From: Nonomuraea africana
Lineage (GTDB): Bacteria > Actinomycetota > Actinomycetes > Streptosporangiales > Streptosporangiaceae
DNA: 64,000 nucleotides
Direction of reading: 5' to 3'
Assembly (NCBI RefSeq): GCF_014873535.1
Contig: NZ_JADBEF010000001.1
Coordinates: 7,750,001 to 7,814,000 of the forward strand
In this document: positions 25,408 to 33,812 of the stretch, piece by piece
Position numbering within the stretch: the stretch's first letter is position 1
How the letters are laid out: the number at the start of each line of letters is the position of its first letter
Translations under genes and position numbers: made by a program
The notes under the pieces: generated by a model
Database searches by the model: none
Seen by the model: only the letters and a program-made list of their open reading frames with translations
Told to the model about the DNA's origin: nothing

Positions 25408-26283
25408 GATCACCAGCGCCACGCCGACCAGGATGACCAGCCCGCCGAGGAGGATCTGCGGGGTCACCGGCTCGCTCAGCACCAGCGCGCCCAGCGCCAC
25501 GGCGACCGCGGGGTTGACGTACGCGTAGGTCGACACCAGCGAGATGGGCGCGTTGCCGAGCAGCCACACGAACGAGGTGAACCCGACCAGCGACCCCACC
25601 AGTATCAGGTAGACCAGCCCCGCCCACGACCGGCCCGAGATCTGCTCGAGGACCAGAGACTCGCCGGTCACCGTGCCGAGCAGCGCGAGGCCCACGCCGC
25701 CGACCAGCATCTCGACGGTGCTGGCGGCGAACGGGTTGGCCGGCAGCGAGATGCGGCTCGAGAGGAACGACCCCACGGCCCACGACAGCGACCCGAACAG
25801 GACGACGACGATGCCGATGGTCGAGCTCGCGCCGTGGCCGCCCGTCAGCGACAGCGCCGCGACGCCGCCGAGACCGACCAGCACGCCGGCCAGCGTGAGG
25901 ACCTTGGGCCGGTCCCTGACCGCGAACCTGAACACCACCAGCCAGAGCGGCACCGACGCGACGAGCAGCGCGGCCAGGCCGGTCGAGATGTGCTGCTCGG
26001 CGACCGCCAGGAGCCCGTTGCCAAGGGTCAGCAGCAGGATGCCCGCGATCGCCGCCCCGACGAACTCCCTGCGCGTCATCCTGAACACCGCCCTGCCCCC
26101 TCGGGCCAGCAGGAAGGCGCCCAGCAGGACACCTGCGGCGACGAAGCGCATGGCGCCGCTGTACATGGGCGGAATCGTCTCGACGGCGACGGCGATCCCG
26201 AGGTAGGTCGACCCCCACACCACGTAGACGATCCCCAGCGCTATCCAGACGAGGAGTCGCTTGTCAGTGGCGTTTTGTCCCAT
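25315..26283 (-). CDS. EamA-family (DMT superfamily) transporter
   Basis: 322 residues, ten predicted membrane helices in two EamA repeats. The first begins WIALGIVYVVWGSTYLGIAVAVETIPP, the second VVVLFGSLSWAVGSFL. The end of the second repeat, NPAVAVALGALVLSEPVTPQILLGG, is characteristic. It likely exports a small metabolite or amino acid. The last ~30 residues are hydrophilic and run antisense to the 3' end of the aminotransferase gene. ATG 26283 is chosen because TATTGT lies eight bases upstream, giving the same leaderless layout as other genes here; a TTG at 26295 is possible. Confidence 0.88.
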   Translation of the reverse strand: MGQNATDKRLLVWIALGIVYVVWGSTYLGIAVAVETIPPMYSGAMRFVAAGVLLGAFLLARGGRAVFRMTRREFVGAAIAGILLLTLGNGLLAVAEQHISTGLAALLVASVPLWLVVFRFAVRDRPKVLTLAGVLVGLGGVAALSLTGGHGASSTIGIVVVLFGSLSWAVGSFLSSRISLPANPFAASTVEMLVGGVGLALLGTVTGESLVLEQISGRSWAGLVYLILVGSLVGFTSFVWLLGNAPISLVSTYAYVNPAVAVALGALVLSEPVTPQILLGGLVILVGVALVISTERKGPQRVGEGVDSGGDVRLGVGRGQEP

Positions 26284-26291
26284 GGCTGCTG

Positions 26292-26297
26292 ACAATA
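26292..26297 (-). promoter_or_regulatory. -10 box TATTGT for a leaderless EamA gene
   Basis: TATTGT on the minus strand ends eight bases before ATG 26283. There is no Shine-Dalgarno sequence in the gap. Confidence 0.4.
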
Positions 26298-26614
26298 GCG
26301 CCCCAAATTATGATCTTTACGGCGAGCCCCACTCAAGCGCACCGCGGATCACCGGCGACTGCCGCCGTCACGTCGCCCGTTACTGGGGGAATCGTCGAGC
26401 GTCGGACGGGGTGGCCTTCCGTTGCCGGCCCCGGCCATGGGCGCTCGGTGACGCGTATCCCTGGACAGAGCCCAGCCCCGCGCGCTCGGGTGGCGCGGCC
26501 CCGCCGCTTGCCGTAAAGGATCAGCAAACAGCGGGCCCCACAGCATGCCGTAGGGGATCAGAGAACGATGGGGTCCGCCGCCCCTGAAAAGGGGAAGGGG
26601 GGCGACGGACCGGA
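26298..26614. other. Non-coding gap between EamA and regulator genes
   Basis: No convincing gene. At its low end it holds the upstream region of the EamA gene. At its high end, next to the regulator's stop, is a CCCCT-GAAA-AGGGG hairpin (26581-26594) that could end minus-strand transcription, though it has no U-run. The rest is GC-rich sequence without repeats that I can see. Confidence 0.5.
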
Positions 26615-27976
26615 TCACCTGGACCCCAGTTTCTCCACGATCAGCCGGTAGAGCTGCCGCGGACGGCCAGGCTGGGGCGTGCGGTTCGGCGGAAGCGGCC
26701 ACGCGAGTCCCTCGTCAACCAGCGTGCGCAGCAACCGCCGAGCCGTGCGCGGGGTCACCCCGAGCATCTTCCCCGCGCCCTCGGCGTCGACGACCGTGTC
26801 GCCGCCCTCCAGCTTCGCCGCCAGCCGCGCGAGCACCTCGATGCCCTTCGGCTTGAGCGGCGTCGCGCCCTGCGGGGGCATCCTGGGCGCGGGGATCAGC
26901 GCCCGCCCCTCGCGGTCGAACGTGAACCCCTGCGCCTGCTTGCCCGCCTGCGAGCGGGCCAGCGCGGCGCGCGCGTGGGATTCGGCGTCGTGCGTGGTAC
27001 GGCCCATGCCCACGCCCACCTCGACCGCCAGCCCCAGCTCGTCGCGGATCCTGGCGGCGAAGGGCAGCACCCTGAAGCCGTCCGTCGCCGAGGCGATCGA
27101 GCCCCGGGTGGCGGTGACCAGGTAGCTGTGGTCGTCGATGGGCCACACCGTGGCGTTGATCCGGTTGGCCTCCTGCACCAGCAGCCGGTGCAGGGACAGC
27201 CGCAGCTCGTCGCGCCAGTAGCGGGGCGCCGCCCTGCGCACGGGTTCGCGCAGCGTCGGCACCTCGATCAGCACCACGGTGAGCTGCGACTCCTCCAGCC
27301 GGTGGTGGGCGCCGAGCAGCGCCGCGGTGTGCAGCGCGGTCCGCACCGCCGCCGAGGTCGGCCTGATCCTGATGGCGGGGACCCCCGCCGTCTGCAGCCG
27401 GTCGGCGACCGCCGGCAGGCACGTGAGTGCCCCCGTGGTCGCCCCCTGCCTGGCCAGCCGTTCGTGGTAGGCCGCGATCGTGCCGGTGGCGCCCGGTTCG
27501 TCGCGGCTGTGCACGTCGGTGGCGGGAATGCCCAGATCGGTGTACGCCTCCTCGACGTCGGCGCGGGCGACCACGTCGATGCTCACCCGCTGGGGGTCGA
27601 GCCGGGGGTCGATGGCCGCCTTGGCCAGCGCCGCGATCAGCGCCGCCCCACCGAGCTGGACGTACGTCGCCGGCATCGTCAGTACGCCGGAACGCCTCGC
27701 CAGATCGTAGGGGACGGGGCTGGCGAAAAGGCACGCGTCAACCCCTGGGCCCAGCCGTGTCACCTTGTCCGCCGCCTCCTGCTCGTCGCGGTACGCGGCG
27801 GCGACGAGGCGGCATGGCAGGGGCGCCGCGGCGTGACCCATCAGCATGACGCGTTCGACCAGATCGTGGGGTCCGACCACGCCGATCGTGAGGTCCGGTG
27901 TCATAGCGCCCGGGCGTGACACTCGGGGAGGCTCTTCGGTCCGCTCGACCAATGTTCGTCCCATCCTGCCGTCCAT
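26615..27976 (-). CDS. Transcriptional regulator, paralogue of the 18515-19831 protein
   Basis: 453 residues with the same three-part layout as the protein encoded at 18515-19831. The N-terminal sensor begins DLTIGVVGPHDLVERVM. The degenerate cyclase-like domain has SQLTVVLIEV, DDHSYLVTATRG, and VEVGVGMGRTTHDAESHA. The C-terminal winged helix is GKMLGVTPRTARRLLRTLVDEGLAWPLP, then GRPRQLYRLI. Identity looks near 40 percent by eye, so this is an old duplication. Start uncertain: ATG 27976 has GAGAG upstream, whereas ATG 27904 matches the paralogue's length better. It lies downstream of the MurA-like gene and may regulate it. A hairpin-forming inverted repeat precedes it. Confidence 0.72.
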   Translation of the reverse strand: MDGRMGRTLVERTEEPPRVSRPGAMTPDLTIGVVGPHDLVERVMLMGHAAAPLPCRLVAAAYRDEQEAADKVTRLGPGVDACLFASPVPYDLARRSGVLTMPATYVQLGGAALIAALAKAAIDPRLDPQRVSIDVVARADVEEAYTDLGIPATDVHSRDEPGATGTIAAYHERLARQGATTGALTCLPAVADRLQTAGVPAIRIRPTSAAVRTALHTAALLGAHHRLEESQLTVVLIEVPTLREPVRRAAPRYWRDELRLSLHRLLVQEANRINATVWPIDDHSYLVTATRGSIASATDGFRVLPFAARIRDELGLAVEVGVGMGRTTHDAESHARAALARSQAGKQAQGFTFDREGRALIPAPRMPPQGATPLKPKGIEVLARLAAKLEGGDTVVDAEGAGKMLGVTPRTARRLLRTLVDEGLAWPLPPNRTPQPGRPRQLYRLIVEKLGSR

Positions 27977-28032
27977 TGCAGTGCTCTCTTTTGGAACGAT
28001 CGCTCGCGAGGGCCATAATGTCACGCCCAAAT

Positions 28033-28055
28033 TTTCCAGAAAGTCACTCTGGAAA
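28033..28055. promoter_or_regulatory. Inverted repeat TTTCCAGA-N7-TCTGGAAA
   Basis: Perfect 8-base inverted repeat between the stop of the MurA-like gene and the start of the regulator gene. It could be a hairpin ending the first transcript or an operator of the second. It is AT-rich relative to its surroundings, which favours a protein-binding site. Confidence 0.5.
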
Positions 28056-28074
28056 GAGTTCAGCCAGGTCAGCG

Positions 28075-29337
28075 CTAAGAAACCTCGCGAATAATATCCG
28101 CGCCCACTGCCCTCATTCGATCGGCCAGATGCGCATGGCCGCGGTCGATCAGATAGCCGGACTCGATGACCGTCTCGCCTTCGGCGGCGAGCCCCGCCAG
28201 GACGAGCGCGATGCCGGAACGAAGATCGTGCGCCGTCACCCTGGTGCCGACGAGCGGGGTGTGGCCATGGACGGTGGCCGCGTTGTCCTTCACCCGCACG
28301 TCGGCGCCCATCTTGTTGAGCTCGCCCGCGAGTGCGAAACGGCCGTCGAAGATGCGCTCGTGGATGTAGCTGATGCCGTCGGCGAAGCAGGCCACGGTCA
28401 TCATCGGCGACTGCAGGTCGGTCGCGAACCCCGGGTAGGTGTCGGTGATGACGTTGATCGGCTTGAGCGGGCTGTTGTGGCAGCGGACGTTGAGCACCGC
28501 GCCCTGCGTGGCGAACTCGACGCCCATCTGCTCCAGCTTGTAGCGCACCACGCCCAGGTCGAGGCCGGTGCCGACGAGGCTGAGCTCGCCGCCGGTGATG
28601 GCCGCCGCCATGGCGAACACGCCCGCGTCGAGCCGGTCGGGCATCACGGTGTGCTCGACGGCGTGCAGCTCGGTGACGCCCTCGACGGTGATGAACCCGG
28701 TGCCGCCGCCGCGGATCTTCGCGCCCATCTTGGTGAGCATGTCGATCACGTCGAGGACCTCGGGCTCCAGCGCCGCGTTCTCGATCACGGTGGTGCCGCT
28801 GGCGAGGGCGGCGGCCATGATGAGGTTCTCGGTGCCGGTGTGCGACGGGGTGTCGAGGTAGAGCGTCGCCCCGGTCAGGCCGGACGACTTGACGTGGATG
28901 ACGGTCTCGCTCTCGTCCACGATCGCGCCGAGGCGCTTGTAGCCGAGGTAGTGGAAGTCGAGATTGCGGCTGCCGAGGTTGCAGCCGCCGACGCCCTCGA
29001 CCACGGCCTCGCCCAGCCGGTGGAGCAGGGCGGGGGTGAACAGCACCGAGCCGCGGAAGCGCCTGGCGATCTCGGCGGGCAGGACCGGGCTGGTCAGCCT
29101 GGAGGCGTCGATCACCAGCGTGCGCTCGGCCTCGTGCAGCTCCACGTGCGCGCCGATGGCCTGCGCCAGCTCGACCGCGCGGCGGACGTCCTCGATGATG
29201 GGGACGTTGCGCAGGACCGTACGGCCCTTGGCCGCGAGCAGGGCGGCCCCGATCATGGGCAGCACGGCGTTCTTCGCGCCCTGGATGAACGCGGTTCCAC
29301 GCAGTGCGTTGCCACCGCGCACGCGGTAACGGACCAT
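28075..29337 (-). CDS. MurA-family UDP-N-acetylglucosamine 1-carboxyvinyltransferase-like enzyme
   Basis: 420 residues, EPSP-synthase fold, normal MurA length. The conserved GAKNAVLPMIGAALLA substrate loop is present. The PEP-binding catalytic cysteine sits in GGCNLGSRNLDFH, matching the Cys115 loop of Escherichia coli MurA. The conserved Asp lies in PGFATDLQSPMM, and GMALV-like GIALVLAGLAAEG near the end is also typical. It transfers enolpyruvate from PEP to UDP-GlcNAc at the first committed step of peptidoglycan. Its sequence is rather divergent (RFRGSVLFTPALLHR in place of the usual RASF.. helix), so it may be a second, specialised MurA. GGAG lies 11 bases before the ATG. Confidence 0.85.
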   Translation of the reverse strand: MVRYRVRGGNALRGTAFIQGAKNAVLPMIGAALLAAKGRTVLRNVPIIEDVRRAVELAQAIGAHVELHEAERTLVIDASRLTSPVLPAEIARRFRGSVLFTPALLHRLGEAVVEGVGGCNLGSRNLDFHYLGYKRLGAIVDESETVIHVKSSGLTGATLYLDTPSHTGTENLIMAAALASGTTVIENAALEPEVLDVIDMLTKMGAKIRGGGTGFITVEGVTELHAVEHTVMPDRLDAGVFAMAAAITGGELSLVGTGLDLGVVRYKLEQMGVEFATQGAVLNVRCHNSPLKPINVITDTYPGFATDLQSPMMTVACFADGISYIHERIFDGRFALAGELNKMGADVRVKDNAATVHGHTPLVGTRVTAHDLRSGIALVLAGLAAEGETVIESGYLIDRGHAHLADRMRAVGADIIREVS

Positions 29338-29424
29338 TCGCTTCTGCTCTCCTCGGAAGAAAGTGTTCGGGACGCGCCAACAGTAGCCGCTGCGGACGGC
29401 TGAGCCGGCCGATTCGCCCCGTGA

Positions 29425-30261
29425 CTACCCGGTAAAGGAGTGTCCAGTGAGACGCTCGTACGCCTCGATGTAGCGCTGCCGCGTGCGCTCGACCACCTCG
29501 TCGGGAAGAGGGGGTGGAGCCTCTCCTGAGGATTTGTCCCATCCGGATTCCGGCGAATTCAGCCAGTCGCGGACATATTGCTTGTCGAAGGAGGGCTGCG
29601 AGCGCCCCGGCTCCCACTGGTCGAGCGGCCAGAAACGGGAGGAGTCGGGAGTCAGCACCTCGTCGCCGAGGGTCAGAACTCCGTTGGAATCCCAACCGAG
29701 TTCGATCTTGGTGTCGGCGAGGATGATGCCGCGCTCGTGGGCGATCTCGGCGCCGCGGGTGTAGACGGCGAGGGTGATCCTGCGCAGTTCCTCCGCGGTC
29801 TCCTCGCCCACCTCGGCGACCACCTGGTCGAAGGTGATCGGCTCGTCGTGCTCGCCGATCGGGGCCTTCGTGGAGGGGGTGAAGATCGGCTCGGGCAGGC
29901 GGGAGCCGTCCAGCAGGCCCTGCGGCAGCCGTACGCCGGAGACGGCGCCGTCACGGTCGTACTCGGCCAGGCCACCGCCCGCGAGGTACCCACGCGCCAC
30001 GCACTCCACCGGCACCATCCTCAGCGGCTTGCACACCATGCTGCGCGCGTCGGGTGAGGGGCCCGCGAGGTGGTTCGGGACGATGTCCTTGAGCTGCTCG
30101 AACCACCAGATCGACAGCTGGGTGAGGATCGCACCCTTGTCGGGGATCTCCGGCTCGAGCACGTGGTCGAAGGCCGAGATGCGGTCGGAGGCGACCATCA
30201 GCAGCAGGCCGTCGTCGGTCTCGTAGAGGTCGCGTACCTTGCCGGAGTGCACATGCTTCAT
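29425..30261 (-). CDS. purC: Phosphoribosylaminoimidazole-succinocarboxamide synthase
   Basis: 278 residues, single-domain SAICAR synthetase. It ligates aspartate to CAIR with ATP in de novo purine synthesis. Family motifs: SGKVRDLYE, VASDRISAFD, VPNHL, ECVARGYLAGG, LPEPIFTPSTKA and LADTKIELGW. The ATG at 30259-30261 overlaps the purD stop (ATGA), so purD-purC form one operon on this strand. Confidence 0.97.
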   Translation of the reverse strand: MKHVHSGKVRDLYETDDGLLLMVASDRISAFDHVLEPEIPDKGAILTQLSIWWFEQLKDIVPNHLAGPSPDARSMVCKPLRMVPVECVARGYLAGGGLAEYDRDGAVSGVRLPQGLLDGSRLPEPIFTPSTKAPIGEHDEPITFDQVVAEVGEETAEELRRITLAVYTRGAEIAHERGIILADTKIELGWDSNGVLTLGDEVLTPDSSRFWPLDQWEPGRSQPSFDKQYVRDWLNSPESGWDKSSGEAPPPLPDEVVERTRQRYIEAYERLTGHSFTG

Positions 30262-31478
30262 CGGGCGATGTCCGTCCTGTGGTGCGAGCCGCGCAGCTCG
30301 ATCCTGTCCACCAGTTCGTAGGCGTGGTTCCTGGCGCTCTCCTGGTCGGGGCCGGTGCCGACGACCGCGAGCACCCGCCCGCCCGAGGAGACGATCCTGC
30401 CGTTCTCGACCGAGGTTCCGGCATGGAGGACGTAGGCGTGCTCGGTGGGCTCCAGCCCGGTGATCGCATCGCCCTTGACGGGGTCGCCCGGGTAGTTCTC
30501 CGCCGCGATCACCACCGCCACGGCCGAGCCCTCGCGGTAGGACAGCGGCGGCTGGTCGGCCAGCTCGCCCTTCGCGCACGCCATCAGCAGCCCCGCCAGC
30601 GGCGTCTCGAGCCTGTCGAGCACCACCTGCGTCTCAGGGTCGCCGAACCGCGCGTTGAACTCGATGACCTTCGGCCCCTTGGAGGTCAGCGCCAGACCGA
30701 CGTACAGCACCCCGTTGTACGGCAGGCCGCGCCCGGCCAGCTCGGCCACCGTCGGGTGCACGACCTCGCGCATCACCTGCTCGGACAGCTCCTTCGGCGC
30801 CCACGGGAGCGGCGTGTAGGCGCCCATGCCGCCGGTGTTGGGACCCTCGTCGCCGTCGTAGGCGCGCTTGAAGTCCTGGGCGGGCTGCAGCGCCACCGCG
30901 GTCGAGCCGTCGCACAGCGCGAACAGCGACACCTCGGGGCCGTCGAGGAACTCCTCGATCACCACCCGCTCGCACGCCCGCGCGTGGGCGAGCGCCGCGC
31001 CGAGGTCGCCGGTGACGACCACACCCTTGCCCGCGGCCAGCCCGTCGTCCTTGACCACGTACGGCGCGCCGAACTCCTCGAGCGCCCGCTCGGCCTCCTC
31101 AGGCGTCGAGCAGGTGCGCGACCTCGCGGTGGGGACCCCCGCGGCGTTCATGACGTCCTTGGCGAAGGCCTTGGAGCCCTCGATCATGGCGGCCTGCCCG
31201 CTGGGGCCGAAGCAGGGGACGCCCTTGGCGCGCACCGCGTCGGCCACCCCCGCCACCAGCGGCGCCTCGGGGCCGACGACGACGAGGTCGGCACCCAGGC
31301 GCTCGGCCAGCTCGGCGACCCGCGCGGGGTCGGTGGGGACGATGTCGTGGAGGGTCGCGATCTCCGCGATGCCGGCGTTGCCGGGGGCACAGTGGAGCTC
31401 GGAAACCTGGGGGTCGAGTTTGAGCGAGCGGCACAGGGCGTGTTCCCGCCCGCCGGATCCAATCACTAGAACGCGCAC
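30258..31478 (-). CDS. purD: Phosphoribosylamine-glycine ligase (GARS)
   Basis: 406 residues, ATP-grasp ligase joining glycine to phosphoribosylamine, the second step of purine synthesis. Motifs: VIGSGGREHAL at the start, CAPGNAGIA, VVGPEAPLVAGVAD, the PYVVKDDGLAAGKGV ATP-grasp strand and FNARFGDPETQ with metal ligands. The GTG at 31478 is chosen because GGGAG lies nine bases upstream and the protein then begins directly with the Rossmann strand. First gene of the purD-purC operon. Confidence 0.97.
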   Translation of the reverse strand: MRVLVIGSGGREHALCRSLKLDPQVSELHCAPGNAGIAEIATLHDIVPTDPARVAELAERLGADLVVVGPEAPLVAGVADAVRAKGVPCFGPSGQAAMIEGSKAFAKDVMNAAGVPTARSRTCSTPEEAERALEEFGAPYVVKDDGLAAGKGVVVTGDLGAALAHARACERVVIEEFLDGPEVSLFALCDGSTAVALQPAQDFKRAYDGDEGPNTGGMGAYTPLPWAPKELSEQVMREVVHPTVAELAGRGLPYNGVLYVGLALTSKGPKVIEFNARFGDPETQVVLDRLETPLAGLLMACAKGELADQPPLSYREGSAVAVVIAAENYPGDPVKGDAITGLEPTEHAYVLHAGTSVENGRIVSSGGRVLAVVGTGPDQESARNHAYELVDRIELRGSHHRTDIAR

Positions 31479-31933
31479 CCAGCCATTCTCCCAGCTCACT
31501 GGTTTCCGTTTGCACCCGCGTCGGGCACCGGGACGCCGTACCCCGAGGAGGCTCGCCGTGCCAGATCGGCCTCCTCTCCCCGCGAGTCCCCATGGGCCGC
31601 TTCTCGGGTGTGCGGCAGGAGGAGAGAAGCGGATGTGCGGGATGGGGAGGGAATCTTTGTGGAGTTCTACGTGATCGTCTGACTCGTGAGCGAGTAGCCT
31701 GTGGGGGGTTCCTCGGCCTGTGATAGGTTGGGTCGGCTTTGCGGCGTCTCGTGTGATTGGAGGTGGTCCGGGATGAATCCTGGTGATCCCAGCAGTACGT
31801 GCCCGCGCATGATCATCGTGCGCACCCCCGACCACTCCAATTCGGCAGCCTGATCGTGCCTCCACGCATCTCTAGATTGAGGTGATCTTTCGTCCTGCGT
31901 GGACCGTGCCAGGTCGGGCGGAAAGGGACTGCC
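31479..31933. other. 455-base divergent non-coding region between purD and corA
   Basis: No gene recognised. It contains the promoters of both divergent genes and several short inverted repeats: ACTCG-TGAG-CGAGT at 31682-31695, GGGAT/ATCCC around 31781-31801, and a GCGC-flanked ATGATCAT palindrome near 31808. TAGATT at 31873-31878 is a possible -10 for corA. I looked for a magnesium or purine riboswitch and could not identify a conserved core. Confidence 0.5.
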
Positions 31934-33043
31934 ATGCGCTCGTCCACGATCTTCCGTCGCATCAACCGTCACCCCGTTCCCGTGCACTCCGCACGCCAGA
32001 TGGCCACGCCCGTGCGTGAGGCCTGCGTGCCGCCGGTCGACTCCATCGTCGAGTACGGCGCCTACATCAACGGCAAGAAGATCTGCGCCGACGGCATCAT
32101 CGAGTCGCTCGAGCTGGTGCGCGGCCACAATGCCGCCAACGACGGCGCCAAGGCCTTCGTCTGGGTGGGCCTGCACGAGCCAGAGGCCCCCGAGGTCGAG
32201 TGGCTGGCCGAGGTGTTCGGCCTGCACCCGCTGTCGGTGGAGGACGCGGTCAAGGCCCATCAGCGGCCCAAGATCGAGCGCTACGGCGACTCCCTGTTCA
32301 TGGTCCTGAAGACCGTCGCCTACCTCGACCACAACGAGCTGACCGCGACGAGCGAGATCATCGCCACCGGCGAGATCATGGTCTTCCTCGGCGCCGACTT
32401 CGTGGTGACCGTACGGCACGGCCGGCACTGCCCGCTCACCGAGGTGCGCGAGAAGCTCGAGGACAAGCCCAAGCTGATGAACCGCGGGCCCACGGGCGTG
32501 CTGCACGCGATCTCCGACCACGTCGTCGACCGCTACCTGCAGGTCGCCGACCTCATGCAGCTCGAGCTCGAAGAGGTCGAGGCCACGGTCTTCGCCGACG
32601 TCAGCTCCCGCGACATCAACCGCATCTACCAGCTCAAGCGGGAGATGCTGGAGATGAAGCGCGCGGTCACGCCGCTGCAGCCGCCCATGGCCTCGCTCCC
32701 GCAGCGCCGCGTCATCCCCAGCGAGATGCGCGAGTACTTCCGCGACGTCGGCGACCACCTGGCCAGGGTGTGCGAGCAGGTCGAGTCGTCCAACGAACTG
32801 GCCAACTCGATCCTGCAGGCCGCGCTCGCCCGCTCCAACACCCTCGCCAACGAGGACATGCGCAAGATCTCCTCGTGGGTCGCCATCATCAGCGTGCCGA
32901 CGATGATCGCGGGGATCTACGGCATGAACTTCGACTTCATGCCGGAGACCAAGCAGGTCTGGGGCTACCCGGCCGTGCTGGCCGTCATGGTCACGGCCTG
33001 TACTCTCCTCTACCGCGGTTTCCGTCGTAACGGATGGCTTTAA
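31934..33043 (+). CDS. corA: CorA-family magnesium/cobalt transporter
   Basis: 369 residues. A large cytoplasmic N-terminal domain (funnel and long alpha helices) is followed by two C-terminal membrane helices. The signature YGMN (in IAGIYGMNFDFMPE) lies between them, and a basic tail ends the protein (RGFRRNGWL). It forms a pentameric channel for Mg2+ or Co2+. ATG 31934 is preceded by GAAAGGGA. The next gene, for a PepSY lipoprotein, follows after 67 bases on the same strand. Confidence 0.95.
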   Translation: MRSSTIFRRINRHPVPVHSARQMATPVREACVPPVDSIVEYGAYINGKKICADGIIESLELVRGHNAANDGAKAFVWVGLHEPEAPEVEWLAEVFGLHPLSVEDAVKAHQRPKIERYGDSLFMVLKTVAYLDHNELTATSEIIATGEIMVFLGADFVVTVRHGRHCPLTEVREKLEDKPKLMNRGPTGVLHAISDHVVDRYLQVADLMQLELEEVEATVFADVSSRDINRIYQLKREMLEMKRAVTPLQPPMASLPQRRVIPSEMREYFRDVGDHLARVCEQVESSNELANSILQAALARSNTLANEDMRKISSWVAIISVPTMIAGIYGMNFDFMPETKQVWGYPAVLAVMVTACTLLYRGFRRNGWL

Positions 33044-33110
33044 GTCTCATTTGACCGTATTGCCGGACCACCGGGCGTGCCTTTACGACGTTCCGGGAAG
33101 CGTCCACGGT

Positions 33111-33800
33111 ATGTACGGGGCAAGAGGGACAAAAACCATCATCGGCACGATTCTTGCCGGTTCGGCGCTGCTCGCGGGCTCGGCCTGTGGGAGCAGCGGC
33201 ACACAGTCCGGCACCGTCGCCGCACAACAGGCGGGCGCGGGAGCCGCGGCGGACAGACCCGTCGCCCTCCTGTCGCCCACGGGGGTGCCCACGGACCCCA
33301 CAGGGATGCCTACGGATCCCACGGGTCACCCCACCCCCACAATGCCAGGCGAACCGAGCCCGGGCGCCGGCATGGCCGACCTGCAGAAGGCGGCCTCGGG
33401 CGCGCTCGAGGCCGTGGAGGGCGGCACGCTCGTCTCGATCGAGTCCGAGGACGAGGGCCGCTGGGAGGTCCACGTCGTCGAGACCGACGGCACCGAACAA
33501 CAGATGGACGTCGACGCCGAGACCGGAGACGTGGTCTCCGGCCCCACGACCGAGGAGGACGAGGCGGAGGACAAGGCCGAGCTCCAGGCCCTCGTCAAGG
33601 GCGCCGAACTCACCTACGAGGAGGCCGCGGCGAAGGCCGCCTCGGCCGTGCCCGGAGGCCGGATCACCGAGCTGAGCCTGGACCGCGAGGGCGGCAAGGT
33701 GGTCTGGGAGGCCGACGTGATGGCCGCGGACGGCACCAAGCACGAGGTCAAGGTCGACGCCAAGGAAGGCACGGTGCAGAAGAACGGCGCGACGAGCTGA
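33111..33800 (+). CDS. PepSY-domain lipoprotein
   Basis: 229 residues. The lipoprotein signal ends LLAGSAC (Cys about residue 26). A Pro-Thr-Gly repeat linker (PTGVPTDPTGMPTDP) follows, then two PepSY modules: about 90-145 (LQKAASGALEAV ... WEVHVVETDG ... VDAETGDVV) and 165-225 (LTYEEAAAKAASAV ... VVWEADVMAADG ... VDAKEGTVQ). PepSY proteins sit outside the membrane and are thought to modulate proteases or bind metals. Start at ATG 33111 by signal-peptide fit; the ribosome site is weak. Confidence 0.85.
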   Translation: MYGARGTKTIIGTILAGSALLAGSACGSSGTQSGTVAAQQAGAGAAADRPVALLSPTGVPTDPTGMPTDPTGHPTPTMPGEPSPGAGMADLQKAASGALEAVEGGTLVSIESEDEGRWEVHVVETDGTEQQMDVDAETGDVVSGPTTEEDEAEDKAELQALVKGAELTYEEAAAKAASAVPGGRITELSLDREGGKVVWEADVMAADGTKHEVKVDAKEGTVQKNGATS

Positions 33801-33812
33801 ACGGAAGGCCGC

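Noticed and set aside
27977..29695. Extension making the second regulator 1026 residues
   Set aside because: Extension overlaps the MurA-like gene and is Arg-rich shadow sequence.
31479..31933. Riboswitch (magnesium or purine) between purD and corA
   Set aside because: Only short scattered hairpins; no conserved core that I can identify.
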